A stretch of 64,000 nucleotides of DNA from Aureisphaera sp963669405 (GTDB lineage: Bacteria > Bacteroidota > Bacteroidia > Flavobacteriales > Flavobacteriaceae): the NCBI GenBank assembly GCA_963669405.2, contig CAXXHF010000003.1, positions 62,001 to 126,000 of the forward strand, in the 5' to 3' direction. The translations under genes and the position numbers were made by a program. Numbering within the stretch: the stretch's first letter is position 1; each line of letters begins with the position of its first letter. The notes below the pieces were generated by a model. The model was not told the origin of the DNA and searched no databases. It saw only the letters and a program-made list of their open reading frames with translations. Positions 50,882-60,293 of the stretch are shown one piece after another.

Positions 50882-51457
50882 CTAATTCCTTGATTTTACG
50901 TTAGCTTCGCAGAGTTTTATAATTTCAAAAATTCTCTTTTTTCGGGTTTCTTCCCGTTTTGCACTATGCAACCAACTTAGGTATCCTTTACGATAACCAG
51001 GGGCAAAAGCCAGATAGTTTTCATAGGCTAACGGGGCTGTATTGAATGCCATTTGTAAATCTTCGGGAATGATGCCGTTTTCTACATGATCCATAGCGGT
51101 CCAAGTGCCAGTTTCTTTAGCCAATTCTATCATTTTCCAACCACTTTTGTGAATGAGACCTTGAGGTTCTAATTCAGAAATATGTGATTTATTGAGTTTA
51201 CTCCAAGTACTTTTCGGGTTTCTTGGACAAAAATATTGCCTTCTTCTTCCACCTCCCAAACTTTTTACGGTACTGTCTATCCAACCAAAACACAATGCCA
51301 CTTTAACAGCTTCTTCCCAGCGCATGGTAGGAATACCTGTTTCCAATTTGTATAGGATGAGATATATGCCATTGGGATATTGATCATGATGCTGCAAAAG
51401 CCAATCGCGCCATTCTACATCCCGTGGAAAATAGAGTTCGGGTTTTTCTTGCTTCAT
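50882..51457 (-). CDS. YdeI/OmpD-associated family protein
   Basis: A 191-residue cytosolic protein of the YdeI family, here in full-length form. Typical segments are PELYFPRDVEWRDWLLQHHD, EEAVKVALCFGWIDSTVKSL, YFCPRNPKSTWSKLNKSHIS and RKGYLSWLHSAKREETRKKR. The family is linked to bacteriocin protection by name, but the mechanism is unknown. Its ATG overlaps the TGA of the M1 peptidase tail (ATGA), which indicates that the complete M1 frame is the ancestral coupling partner. Confidence 0.85.
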   Translation of the reverse strand: MKQEKPELYFPRDVEWRDWLLQHHDQYPNGIYLILYKLETGIPTMRWEEAVKVALCFGWIDSTVKSLGGGRRRQYFCPRNPKSTWSKLNKSHISELEPQGLIHKSGWKMIELAKETGTWTAMDHVENGIIPEDLQMAFNTAPLAYENYLAFAPGYRKGYLSWLHSAKREETRKKRIFEIIKLCEANVKSRN

Positions 51458-53080
51458 TGGGTTATCATTTCAGAATCGACATAAAAATCGATCTTAACCT
51501 TGGCTTCTTTTATGGGGTTGCTAAATTCTTTTGTTTTCCAATCTGCCGTTGGGAAAATCCACTCTTCCTTTCCATTTACGAGCATAATTACGGGCATATC
51601 AAATTTTTCAATAATGTTTACATACCGAAACTTCAAGATGTTTCCGTCCATTTGAAATTCTACTTTGGGAAACTTAATTGTTCGAAGGTATTGTTCCCAA
51701 AACTCGGTTAGATCTATTCCCGTTTCCTTACTGAAAAAAATCTTCGACCTCTTTAGAGGTTACTGTTTTATGGTAGAACTCCTTGTTCATTTTTTGAAGG
51801 ATTCCCCTCCACTTTTTATCATCCTCGAGCAATTGCCGTAGGGTATGGAGAATATTAGCTCCTTTGTAATACATATCACCACTTCCAGAGTTGCGTACAC
51901 CGTAGGTGCCAATGATTGGGCGATCGTTCTGAATGAGATTTCGTGTTCCTGTAACATATTCTGTAGATGCTATAGGGCCATAATGATAATCTAGATACAA
52001 ATTTTCGCTGTATGCTGTGAAGCCTTCATGAATCCACATATCTGCCACATCTTTATTGGTAATATTATTAGCGAACCATTCGTGCCCAGCTTCATGTATA
52101 ATGATAAAATCAAATCGTAATCCCCATCCGCTACCGCTTAAGTCACGACCTAAATAACCATTGCCATATTTGTTACCGTAGGTTACACTACTTTGGTGTT
52201 CCATTCCCAAATATGGGACTTCTACCAATTTAAAACTATCTTCATAAAAAGGGTAGGGCCCAAACCAATATTCAAAAGCATTCATCATCATGGGTACTTG
52301 CTCAAACTGGAATTTAGCTTTTTCAAGATTTTCCTTGAGTACCCAATAATCCATATCCAAATCCCCTTTAAGGCCTTCATGTTTTTCAGAAAAATTCACA
52401 TAATCCCCAATATTTACATTGATCCCATAATTATTGATGGGATTTACCACTTTCCAATGCCAAGATTTGGTTGTGCCATGATCTTCCGTTTTCTGAAGTC
52501 TTCCGTTACCTACAGCAACGAGATGAGAAGGTGCAGTGATTGCCAAGTCCATCCCTTTGTCTGGTTCGTCTGAAGGGTGATCTTTATTGGGCCACCAAAT
52601 ACTGGCTCCGATTCCTTGGTTGGAGGTGGCTATAAAATCATTGCCAAAACTATCCTTATCCCAAGTATATCCTCCGTCCCATGGCGGACGTACAGCTTCT
52701 CTTGGTGTTCCAGAAAAATAGATCGTAATCTTGTTTTCTTCTCCTTGTCGTTGTTTTTTTAGTTTTATATAATGTATGGCGCCTTTTCTTTTTATAGTAA
52801 GTTCCTTTCCGTTTTGGGTAGCTTTATCAATATTCATGGGCTCTTGAAGATCTATCTGCATAACCTTCTTATTTTCCAATACCTTGTACGTAATGGTATT
52901 GGTTCCCGATATGGATTTTGAAGATGGAAATACTTCAACAGAAAGGTCATAATGTTGTAGATCCCACCAAGCTCTTTCTGGAGTAATAGAGCCCATTAGC
53001 CTGTCTTGTTCACTGAAGGATTGTGATTGTGCACCCAAAGTAAAGGATGTAAGCAAAAGCGTATATAAAATGTATTTCAT
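51454..53080 (-). pseudogene. M1-family aminopeptidase interrupted by a frameshift at an A7/T7 run
   Basis: Starting at MKYILYTLLLTSFTLGAQSQ (53080) the first frame encodes 450 residues to a stop at 51728. The catalytic site is intact: HEAGHEWFANN with His329, Glu330 and His333, Glu352 in HEGFTAY, and GMEHQSSV in place of GxMEN. At the seven-base run (plus-strand A, 51734-51740) the frame breaks at DFFQ-stop. Removing one base continues it as DFFSKETGIDLTEFWEQYL and onward to DGNILKFRYVNIIEKFDMPV and VDSEMITQ, ending at 51454. The restored protein would be about 541 residues. It may be a true mutation, slippage during transcription, or a sequencing error. The catalytic domain lies entirely before the break. 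Confidence 0.85.
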
Positions 53081-53093
53081 GTAAGATCCAAAT

Positions 53094-54428
53094 TTAGTTT
53101 CTAAAAGTTCCTCCTGGGAAAACAACAACACTTTCATCTCCATCTTTTCCAATAGAAGCTATCCCAAAAAAATAATTATCAATAACAATGCCTTCTAAGG
53201 TGAAAGCAGCAACATCACCTACCGTGCGGCTATGATCCCAGGTAGGGGAGGTGGTATCTCTCCAATAGATCTTGTATCCAACAGCTCCTTCAACTTTGTC
53301 CCATCTTAATTTGGTAGCAGGTTCTACAATCCCCCCAATCTTTACATTACTTGGTGGTGGGGGTGCTGAGGCCAAACTAGCCATGTTAATGGCATTAACC
53401 GCAGTTAATTTAGCGGCATAATCGAAGTTGACAAACTTTAACTTGTCTCCATATTCTATACCATTTTCATTACGGATGTCCTGATGTTGTTGTGTATAGT
53501 TTTCGTGTGCTTCCATAATTCGTATCCCAGGGAATCCTGCATCGCAAAAGGGCCTGTGGTGTCCACCCCTTCCAAAACGATCTAATCTATATATAAGCAT
53601 AGGATTCATTTCTGGCATGTATGTTTGTGTTGTTTTATGTACGTACCGGGCTAACTGTCTAGAAATACCATCCACTTCACCTCCTGTGTATCTTCTCCTA
53701 TTTCTATTTTCTTCAGACTCTGTAGGTGGTACGGGCTCACTAAAAATTCGGAAATCACGATTGCTTACAACACCATCTACTCCCGTAATGTTTCCAATCA
53801 TATCATTGTTAAGCACGCCTATAATTTCCCATCCGTTTTCTTTGGCATAATTGGCAAATCCTTTTCCTCCAAAAAGCCCCTGTTCTTCACCACTTAATCC
53901 TAGGTACACAATACTACTTTCAAAAGAATACTTACTTAATATTCTAGCTGCTTCCATTGCTCCGGCCATTCCGCTGGCATTGTCATTGGCGCCAGGAGAG
54001 TTGTCTGTAAAGTTATTGGGATCACTTATACGGGAATCTATGTCACCGCTCATGATGATGTATCTATTTGGGTATTTCGTGCCTTTTTGGACAGCAGCAA
54101 CGTTCACCACCCATACATCTTTTGTAATTCTTCGGTTGGCGCCTTCTTTCACCAAATCTTTTTGGTAGAAAACATCTAAACAGCCATTACAATCTTGAGA
54201 TATTTTATCGAATTCAGATTTTATCCAGCGCCTTGCTGCTCCAATCCCTCTAGTTTCCGAAACCGTATCGCTTAGGGTATGACGTGTTCCAAAATTTGCT
54301 AACTGAGTGATGTCTTTTTCAATTCGGTCTGCAGATATGTTAGAAATGATATCGTACATCTTAGAATTGGTTTGTGCGGTCAATAAAAACACATTCAAAA
54401 AAAGGAGGAAGAGTAGAATATTTTTCAT
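53094..54428 (-). CDS. Exported M28-family peptidase with C-terminal FN3-like domain
   Basis: A 444-residue protein with a signal peptide ending LLTAQ. The M28 core is present: GANDNASG (Asp149), LSGEEQGLFGG (Glu181/Glu182) and later DRFGRGGHHRPFCDAGFPGI. At the first usual ligand position (GHxDS) it has SGDIDS, with Asp129 for His, a variant I believe is common in related peptidases. The last 90 residues form a fibronectin type III-like domain (VEPATKLRWDKVEGAVGYKI). It ends 13 bases before the M1 start, so the two form a peptide-degradation operon. Confidence 0.87.
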   Translation of the reverse strand: MKNILLFLLFLNVFLLTAQTNSKMYDIISNISADRIEKDITQLANFGTRHTLSDTVSETRGIGAARRWIKSEFDKISQDCNGCLDVFYQKDLVKEGANRRITKDVWVVNVAAVQKGTKYPNRYIIMSGDIDSRISDPNNFTDNSPGANDNASGMAGAMEAARILSKYSFESSIVYLGLSGEEQGLFGGKGFANYAKENGWEIIGVLNNDMIGNITGVDGVVSNRDFRIFSEPVPPTESEENRNRRRYTGGEVDGISRQLARYVHKTTQTYMPEMNPMLIYRLDRFGRGGHHRPFCDAGFPGIRIMEAHENYTQQHQDIRNENGIEYGDKLKFVNFDYAAKLTAVNAINMASLASAPPPPSNVKIGGIVEPATKLRWDKVEGAVGYKIYWRDTTSPTWDHSRTVGDVAAFTLEGIVIDNYFFGIASIGKDGDESVVVFPGGTFRN

Positions 54429-54472
54429 GGCGTTACGAATTCATTAAAATTAGTAAAAATAATAGCGCCAAA

Positions 54473-54916
54473 TTACTCTCTTACTAAAACGATTTGTTCT
54501 GTAGAAGCAAATGGAGTAGTAACCCCATTAAATTGTAAAGAGTCCAAGGTGAAAATCGTACAGCAGGTTTCAGCACGGGTTGTATAATGAAACATTAACG
54601 TATCTATTTCGTCGGTATCCAATTCTAAGAAATAATTTGCTCCGCTTTCAATACGTTCATATAATACAGCTAATCTATTCTCTTCAGGCAATGTTCTTAT
54701 GAATTGGGTAGAAGTAGGGTTAAATAGTTTAAAGGAATCCTTTACAAAGACCGTATTGATTAGGGGGTTGCCATCTGTATCTTGATAATTCAATAAAAAG
54801 GAATTTGGAGGACACAGTACCAAAGAGCAATCTGGGAATTTATCTTCATCCCCTTCACAGCTTGTTATCATTGTAAGCGATAGTAATAGACCTAAAAACA
54901 GTACGAATATCCTCAT
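54473..54916 (-). CDS. Hypothetical lipoprotein
   Basis: A 147-residue lipoprotein with signal MRIFVLFLGLLLSLTMITSC and an acidic start to the mature part (EGDEDKFPD). Two cysteine pairs (CSLVLCPP; ETCCTIFT) could form disulfides. No family is recognised. It lies one base after the TolB/SnoaL gene and 44 bases before the M28 gene, within the same operon. Confidence 0.7.
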   Translation of the reverse strand: MRIFVLFLGLLLSLTMITSCEGDEDKFPDCSLVLCPPNSFLLNYQDTDGNPLINTVFVKDSFKLFNPTSTQFIRTLPEENRLAVLYERIESGANYFLELDTDEIDTLMFHYTTRAETCCTIFTLDSLQFNGVTTPFASTEQIVLVRE

Positions 54917-54917
54917 T

Positions 54918-56441
54918 TTATTGAATAAAGGTTACTTTGGAAATCAATCCATTCTCTACTTCGTAAATCGCAATTGCTGAGTAGTTTTTTCCATTAATGG
55001 TCAGGAATTCCTCATCGATAACTTTGTTGCCAATGACAATTCTATTTTTAATAGTACAGTTAAGATCTGGAGTGGCTTTAAAGAAGGAACCATAGTTGTT
55101 TTTCATACCAGTTTGTCCTTCAGAAATCAATTTATCAGGAAAAGAATATAATTGAATATCTGAGGAATATGTAGCCATAAATCCATTGATATCCCGAGCA
55201 TTATAAGCCTCCAATTGTTTGTCTACTATAGTTACAGGGTCTTCTGAAGTCTTCCTGTTCTGAATGAAAGTCATAGACAAAATGGTGCCATTTCCTGTTT
55301 CATAGACGGTAGCATGACGATTGGTTCGGTTATTTACAGTGCCAACCTCTTCATCAACAACGATATTTTTATATACCATCCGTTTTTTTACCTCTACACT
55401 TAAGTTGGTATTATTTTTCATGAATTGATCATAACTCATCTGCAACTGTTTCCTTCCTACATACATGGTGTCTTTCGGAAAATTACGCACAACTACATTT
55501 TCAGAAAAAGCATTTGCAAAGTCCTTCAACCTTCCTTCGTTATAAGGTGCAATGTGAGCTTGTACAATTTCTGAAGGGGAGGGCGTTTCTCCCACCAAGG
55601 CCAATTTTGTAACCTTGGCATTCACGGCCATACGGGTGATATTTTGAATTTTATAAGGTGAAAGATCAGCTACTTGTTTCCAATCACCACTACCAAAAAG
55701 ATCGTATAGAAATAACTTGTCACCACTCCCTATAAGTAGTTTTGAGTCATCTAACCAGACATGATCTTGGATTCCTATGGGCAATTGTGTTACAAAAAAA
55801 CTTTCACGGGAATCTATATCCAATTGATAAACATCCCAATTCCCTTCTTCATTGACAGCGGTGTAACTCATTGCTTCTGAATTGGGAACCTTATGTATGG
55901 AACGGCCAGTAGCCTCAAGAAGGGTGTCATTTTTTTGTAATGTAATATCTGAAAGGACTAGATCTAAACGATCTCCTGAAAGTACCGAACTCAACACCGT
56001 ATTTTCATCATGGAAAGCATAATAAGCTACCTGAAGATCTTTAATGAATTCTGAGGGAGGTAATTCAGTATTATAACGGTACAATCGCTGTTTACCATCT
56101 GGGTCTAATCGAACCGCGGCAATGTCTTTGGAATTGATTATTAACTGTGGGGAATATTCTCCTCCTGGGGTTGAATTGAACATCCATCCACTAGATCCTC
56201 TTTCTGGATCGAAGATGGAAATATCTGTTTGATCCTGATTGGTTTTGGCAAATAGAAGAAATCCATTAGGAGTGAAGGATGGTTGGTTGTCGTATCCTTC
56301 ATTATTGGAAATGTTCTTGAAATTGGAAACTTCGAAGTGTTCTTCGGAAAAAGAAAGATCCATTAAAAACACTTCCGTATTCGTTTGGCCTATGGCTGCA
56401 ATAGCACTAAGGCAGCAGAAAATGGAAAAAAGGTGTTTCAA
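54918..56441 (-). CDS. Exported TolB-like propeller fused to two SnoaL/NTF2-like domains
   Basis: A 507-residue protein with a signal peptide ending AIGQ. Residues 30-290 form a PD40/TolB-like propeller (GYDNQPSFTPNGFLLFAKTN, GEYSPQLIINSKDIAAVRLD). Residues 290-400 and 405-507 are two consecutive SnoaL/NTF2-like domains; each starts with a YNxxxxxxFxxxFSxxV-like pattern (AHIAPYNEGRLKDFANAFSE; KQLEAYNARDINGFMATYSS) and ends in a SMTFIQ or KVTFIQ strand. Duplicated SnoaL domains on a propeller are unusual. NTF2-like folds bind small ligands; the substrate is unknown. It follows the VCBS gene by 13 bases. Confidence 0.78.
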   Translation of the reverse strand: MKHLFSIFCCLSAIAAIGQTNTEVFLMDLSFSEEHFEVSNFKNISNNEGYDNQPSFTPNGFLLFAKTNQDQTDISIFDPERGSSGWMFNSTPGGEYSPQLIINSKDIAAVRLDPDGKQRLYRYNTELPPSEFIKDLQVAYYAFHDENTVLSSVLSGDRLDLVLSDITLQKNDTLLEATGRSIHKVPNSEAMSYTAVNEEGNWDVYQLDIDSRESFFVTQLPIGIQDHVWLDDSKLLIGSGDKLFLYDLFGSGDWKQVADLSPYKIQNITRMAVNAKVTKLALVGETPSPSEIVQAHIAPYNEGRLKDFANAFSENVVVRNFPKDTMYVGRKQLQMSYDQFMKNNTNLSVEVKKRMVYKNIVVDEEVGTVNNRTNRHATVYETGNGTILSMTFIQNRKTSEDPVTIVDKQLEAYNARDINGFMATYSSDIQLYSFPDKLISEGQTGMKNNYGSFFKATPDLNCTIKNRIVIGNKVIDEEFLTINGKNYSAIAIYEVENGLISKVTFIQ

Positions 56442-56454
56442 CGGATCTTATCTA

Positions 56455-58182
56455 CTATTTTCTACGCTTCTTGCGAATAATTTTTCTTCGTTTTTTCTTA
56501 CGTAATCCAACTTCTTCAATTTCAAGGATATAATTACCTTCGGCTAAAGGAATATCACCAATATCTATAGTGCTAAGACCTGAAGACAAGAAGTTAGTGG
56601 TATAAATAACACGACCTTGTAAATCGTAAATGGTAATCTTAGCCGTTCCTTGTGTTAAACCTTTAATTGAAATACGATCTGTGAATGGATTCGGATAAAC
56701 GATAAGATCGTCTTGCTTTACAATATCAATTGCATCAAGAATAGGGGAGTTTTCATAAAGAATGATAACATCTTCCAATTCATCTACCAAGGTAATATCC
56801 ATGGCCCCATCATTGTTTCTGTCATGCAAAATAGCACAAGAACCTGCCTGAACGGCATCATAGGTAATTGGATTTCCAAAAACTCCTCCACCTACGTTTT
56901 CATAAAGTGTGAAATCTGAAGAGCCAAAATTACTGGCAATAAAGTCAAGATCTCCATCTCCATCAATATCACCTACATCAATGGCAAGTGAAAAATTACC
57001 TACGGCATATTCATTGAAAAGAGAAAGGTTTCCTGAACCATCACCCAATAGGATACTTACTTCACCAGAAGAAGAATTTACGGAAATAATATCTGCATTT
57101 CCATCATTATCCACATCTCCAGTGGCCATCATCCAAGGGGAACCAGAAATAGAAACCGTGTCGGTTTCGGTAAAGTTACCTTGTCCATCATTGATTAGGG
57201 TAAGAACATCACTGCTGTTAAATCCACCTATAGCTAAATCCTGAATACCATCATTGTTAAGGTCTACCGCAACGATAGAGGTTTCTCCATTGATACTGGC
57301 ATTAATCGTTGTAGGTGCTTGAAAGCTTCCTGTACCATCGTTTAAAAGAATAGAGTAGGTACTTGAACTTCTATTGGCAGTGACAATGTCATCCCAACCG
57401 TCACCATTAGCATCAATTACGGTTACACCTCTTACGCCGGTATCGGCTTCATATCCTAATTCAGGGTCAAAAATATTGGAGTTGGACCCCATAAATACAC
57501 TTACATTGTCGTTTTGAATGCTTCCTATAGCAATGTCAATACGACCATCGTGATCAAAGTCTGAACCTTCATTAGTACTTGGGTTACTGGCATTTGGCAT
57601 ATCGAAAACAGTAAAGTCATTGTAATCTCCATTACCATCGTTCAGGAAAACACGAATATCTTCAGCAGCTTCGGTAATAACTACCAAATCTGAAAATTCG
57701 TCATTGTTTACATCTCCAGCATACGCTCCATAGCACTGTATGAAAGTCTCTCCATTTTGTTCTGCCGAAAATTGATTGACTAGCGTCTGATCTAAAGTTC
57801 CGGGTAATGTTTTTATCCAGTAGTTATATGCATAACCATTTTGTAAGGCTTCACCACTTGTATTTTCAATAGCAGAAGTAAGACGTACCGTTACCCATTC
57901 TCCATGAAAAAAATCACGTTGTGGGGTAAAAGTAATTGTAGTATTGCTTCCGTTCAAACTAATGTCTCCATCCATAGGTCCAGACCAGCGTCCAAATACC
58001 ATGAACGAGTCTGAAGTTACAGAGGAGGGGTCTAGGGCTTGGTCAAACGAAACCGAAATAGAGGCATCAGGTTCCGCTACCAAGGACTGTCTATCTGGGC
58101 TTATAGTCTGCACAAGTGGTGATTGCGCAAAGCCTAAAGAGGCTAATAGACAGAGTGTTAGGGTGCTAGTAAAAAATTTCAT
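56455..58182 (-). CDS. T9SS-secreted VCBS/FG-GAP-repeat protein with polybasic tail
   Basis: A 575-residue exported protein started at MKFFTSTLTLCLLASLGFAQ (58182). An N-terminal Ig-like domain (PDASISVSFDQALDPSSVTS) is followed by seven or so VCBS/FG-GAP repeats with Asp-rich calcium loops (GDVNNDEFSDLVV, DFDHDGRIDIAIG, DANGDGWDDIV, DLNNDGIQDLAIG, DVDNDGNADIISV, DIDGDGDLDFIAS). These build an integrin-like propeller. A T9SS sorting domain (VYPNPFTDRISIKG) closes it, but with a highly basic tail rich in Lys/Arg (GLRKKKRRKIIRKKRRK) after the usual end. It heads the operon running to 50882. Confidence 0.85.
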   Translation of the reverse strand: MKFFTSTLTLCLLASLGFAQSPLVQTISPDRQSLVAEPDASISVSFDQALDPSSVTSDSFMVFGRWSGPMDGDISLNGSNTTITFTPQRDFFHGEWVTVRLTSAIENTSGEALQNGYAYNYWIKTLPGTLDQTLVNQFSAEQNGETFIQCYGAYAGDVNNDEFSDLVVITEAAEDIRVFLNDGNGDYNDFTVFDMPNASNPSTNEGSDFDHDGRIDIAIGSIQNDNVSVFMGSNSNIFDPELGYEADTGVRGVTVIDANGDGWDDIVTANRSSSTYSILLNDGTGSFQAPTTINASINGETSIVAVDLNNDGIQDLAIGGFNSSDVLTLINDGQGNFTETDTVSISGSPWMMATGDVDNDGNADIISVNSSSGEVSILLGDGSGNLSLFNEYAVGNFSLAIDVGDIDGDGDLDFIASNFGSSDFTLYENVGGGVFGNPITYDAVQAGSCAILHDRNNDGAMDITLVDELEDVIILYENSPILDAIDIVKQDDLIVYPNPFTDRISIKGLTQGTAKITIYDLQGRVIYTTNFLSSGLSTIDIGDIPLAEGNYILEIEEVGLRKKKRRKIIRKKRRK

Positions 58183-58352
58183 AGGGTAATTTTCAAGCAA
58201 TTTACAAAAAAAAGTCCGTACATCAACTATTAACTAGGGCTTGTAAACCCCAGTAAATACTAGGGTTCTATATCCTAATACTCTATCGATTTAGTAGTTA
58301 ATTGATGATTTGATAGCAATTTCTTTACAATTACTTGTTTTTTTGCCAAAAA

Positions 58353-58383
58353 TAAAAAGCCGCTCCCTTATTTTGAGAGCGGC
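58353..58383 (-). terminator. Intrinsic terminator of the beta-oxidation operon
   Basis: GCCGCTC at 58359-58365 pairs with GAGCGGC at 58377-58383. On the minus strand it is followed by a T run. It lies 53 bp after the acyl-CoA dehydrogenase stop. Apart from this, 58201-58436 shows no feature I can support. Confidence 0.82.
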
Positions 58384-58436
58384 ATTCAACTAACTAACCA
58401 AGATTCAAAAAATAGAAAATTATTTGAATCTTTATC

Positions 58437-60248
58437 TTAAAACGGATAGGTATTCTCCGCTGTTATTTTCTCTGCAATTTGGTTACGAAGGGCTACTACA
58501 TTTGGCATGTTTTGATATTTGGTAAAACGCTTCAATCCCATAAGCATCATACGTTGTTCGTCACCTTCAGCAAAGGAAACAATCCCTTCTTTTGCTTTTT
58601 TGGTAATGGTGTCTACTGCATTGTACAAATACAATTGAGTCATAGCCAATTGTTCCTTTTGTGCTGCTTCACCAAATCGTTTCACATTCTTTTCTGTACG
58701 TAAGATAGCACTTTCTGCCATATAAACCTCTATAAGGATATCACTAGCAGCCATTAGTAATTGTTGGTGTTCCTCTAGTGCGGGACCGTATTTTTGAACG
58801 GCACTTCCTGCTACCATTAAGAAGATTTTTTTCAATTTAGCAAGCATAGCTTTTTCTTCTGAAAGGACTTCTGAATAATCAGGAGTTTCAAAAGATGGGA
58901 TAGCCATCAATTCGTTAGCAACTGCCATGGCTGGTTCTAACAGATTTACATGTCCCTTCATCGCTTTCTTTACCAGCATTCCTACTGCCAACATGCGATT
59001 AATTTCATTGGTTCCTTCATAGATTCTAGAAATTCGGGCATCTCTCCAAGCTGATTCCATCGGGGTATCTGCACTAAAGCCCATCCCACCAAAAATCTGG
59101 ATTCCTTCATCGGAGCAATTCTGAATATCTTCGGAAACAGCTACTTTTAAGATGGAGCACTCAATGGCATATTCTTCTACACCTTTTAGCTCAGCTTCTT
59201 GGTGTGTATTCCCTTCGCTCATTCTTATATTGATGCGATCTTCAATATTTTTAGCAGCTCTATAACAAGCACTCTCTCCTACATAAGCACTGGTTGTCAT
59301 TTCTGCAAGTTTAGCCTTAATGGCACCAAATTTGGCAATAGGGGTTTTAAATTGAACACGTTCGTTGGCATATTTGGTAGATCCATCGATTACCCGACGT
59401 TGTGCATCCAAACAAGCAGCAGCTAATTTAATTCTACCTACATTCAATGCATTCATTGCGATCTTGAATCCATTTCCTCTTTCTGAAAGCATGTTTTCTA
59501 CAGGAACCTTGGTATCACTGAAGAATACCTGACGGGTAGAGGAGGAGTGAATTCCTAATTTGTTTTCTTCTTCTCCTAGGGTAATACCATTTTCAGGGTT
59601 ATTTTCTACAATGAATCCCGTAATGTTTTTATCATCCTCTATTCTAGCAAAAACAATAAATAGGTCACAGAATCCAGCATTGGAAATCCACATTTTCTGC
59701 CCACTAATGTTGTAATACGTTCCGTCGTCAGAAAGCACTGCTTTGGTCTTTCCACTATTGGCATCACTTCCTGCTCCAGGCTCTGTTAAACAATAAGCTC
59801 CAAACCATTCTCCAGTAGCTAATTTGGGCACATATTTTTGACATTGTTCTTCGGTTCCATATAAGGTAATGGGCATGGTTCCAATCCCAGTATGTGCTCC
59901 AAATGCAGTAGCTATAGAGCCAGTAGCTCCTGAGATATAATCACATACCAACATGGTGGTTACAAATCCCATCCCGAGTCCGCCATAGGTTTCAGGAACA
60001 GCAATTCCCAATAAGCCCATTTCGCCCGCTTTTTTCATGATCTCTTCGGTAAGGGCATAATCTTTCTTTTCAAAACGTTCCTTAAGTGGCCAGATCTCGC
60101 GATCTACAAACTCCTTTACGGATTCCTTCATCATTTTTTGCTCTTCCGTAAAATCTTCGGGGGTAAATACATCTTCACAGGGGGTTTCCTTGACCAAGAA
60201 TTGCCCTCCTCGTAGAATGTTTTCTTTTATATTTTCTATTGTTTCCAT
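58437..60248 (-). CDS. Acyl-CoA dehydrogenase
   Basis: A 603-residue flavoenzyme, longer than the usual 380-400 residues because of an added C-terminal helical domain of about 170 residues. The core has YCLTEPGAGSDANSGKTKA (FAD binding), KMWISNAGFCDLFIVFARI, and the catalytic Glu in SRIYEGTNEINRMLAVGML. GGMGFSADTPMESAWRDARI also matches. It catalyses the first step of fatty-acid beta-oxidation, making trans-2-enoyl-CoA. It is the last gene of the operon, downstream of the thiolase. Confidence 0.93.
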   Translation of the reverse strand: METIENIKENILRGGQFLVKETPCEDVFTPEDFTEEQKMMKESVKEFVDREIWPLKERFEKKDYALTEEIMKKAGEMGLLGIAVPETYGGLGMGFVTTMLVCDYISGATGSIATAFGAHTGIGTMPITLYGTEEQCQKYVPKLATGEWFGAYCLTEPGAGSDANSGKTKAVLSDDGTYYNISGQKMWISNAGFCDLFIVFARIEDDKNITGFIVENNPENGITLGEEENKLGIHSSSTRQVFFSDTKVPVENMLSERGNGFKIAMNALNVGRIKLAAACLDAQRRVIDGSTKYANERVQFKTPIAKFGAIKAKLAEMTTSAYVGESACYRAAKNIEDRINIRMSEGNTHQEAELKGVEEYAIECSILKVAVSEDIQNCSDEGIQIFGGMGFSADTPMESAWRDARISRIYEGTNEINRMLAVGMLVKKAMKGHVNLLEPAMAVANELMAIPSFETPDYSEVLSEEKAMLAKLKKIFLMVAGSAVQKYGPALEEHQQLLMAASDILIEVYMAESAILRTEKNVKRFGEAAQKEQLAMTQLYLYNAVDTITKKAKEGIVSFAEGDEQRMMLMGLKRFTKYQNMPNVVALRNQIAEKITAENTYPF

Positions 60249-60293
60249 GATTGTTATTATCTATAATGTTTCACGATTTCTCGTGAATGCTCT

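Noticed and set aside
51454..51651. Separate 65-residue ORF on the minus strand
   Set aside because: It reads as the C-terminus of the M1 peptidase and joins it when one base of the A7/T7 run is removed; it is not an independent gene.
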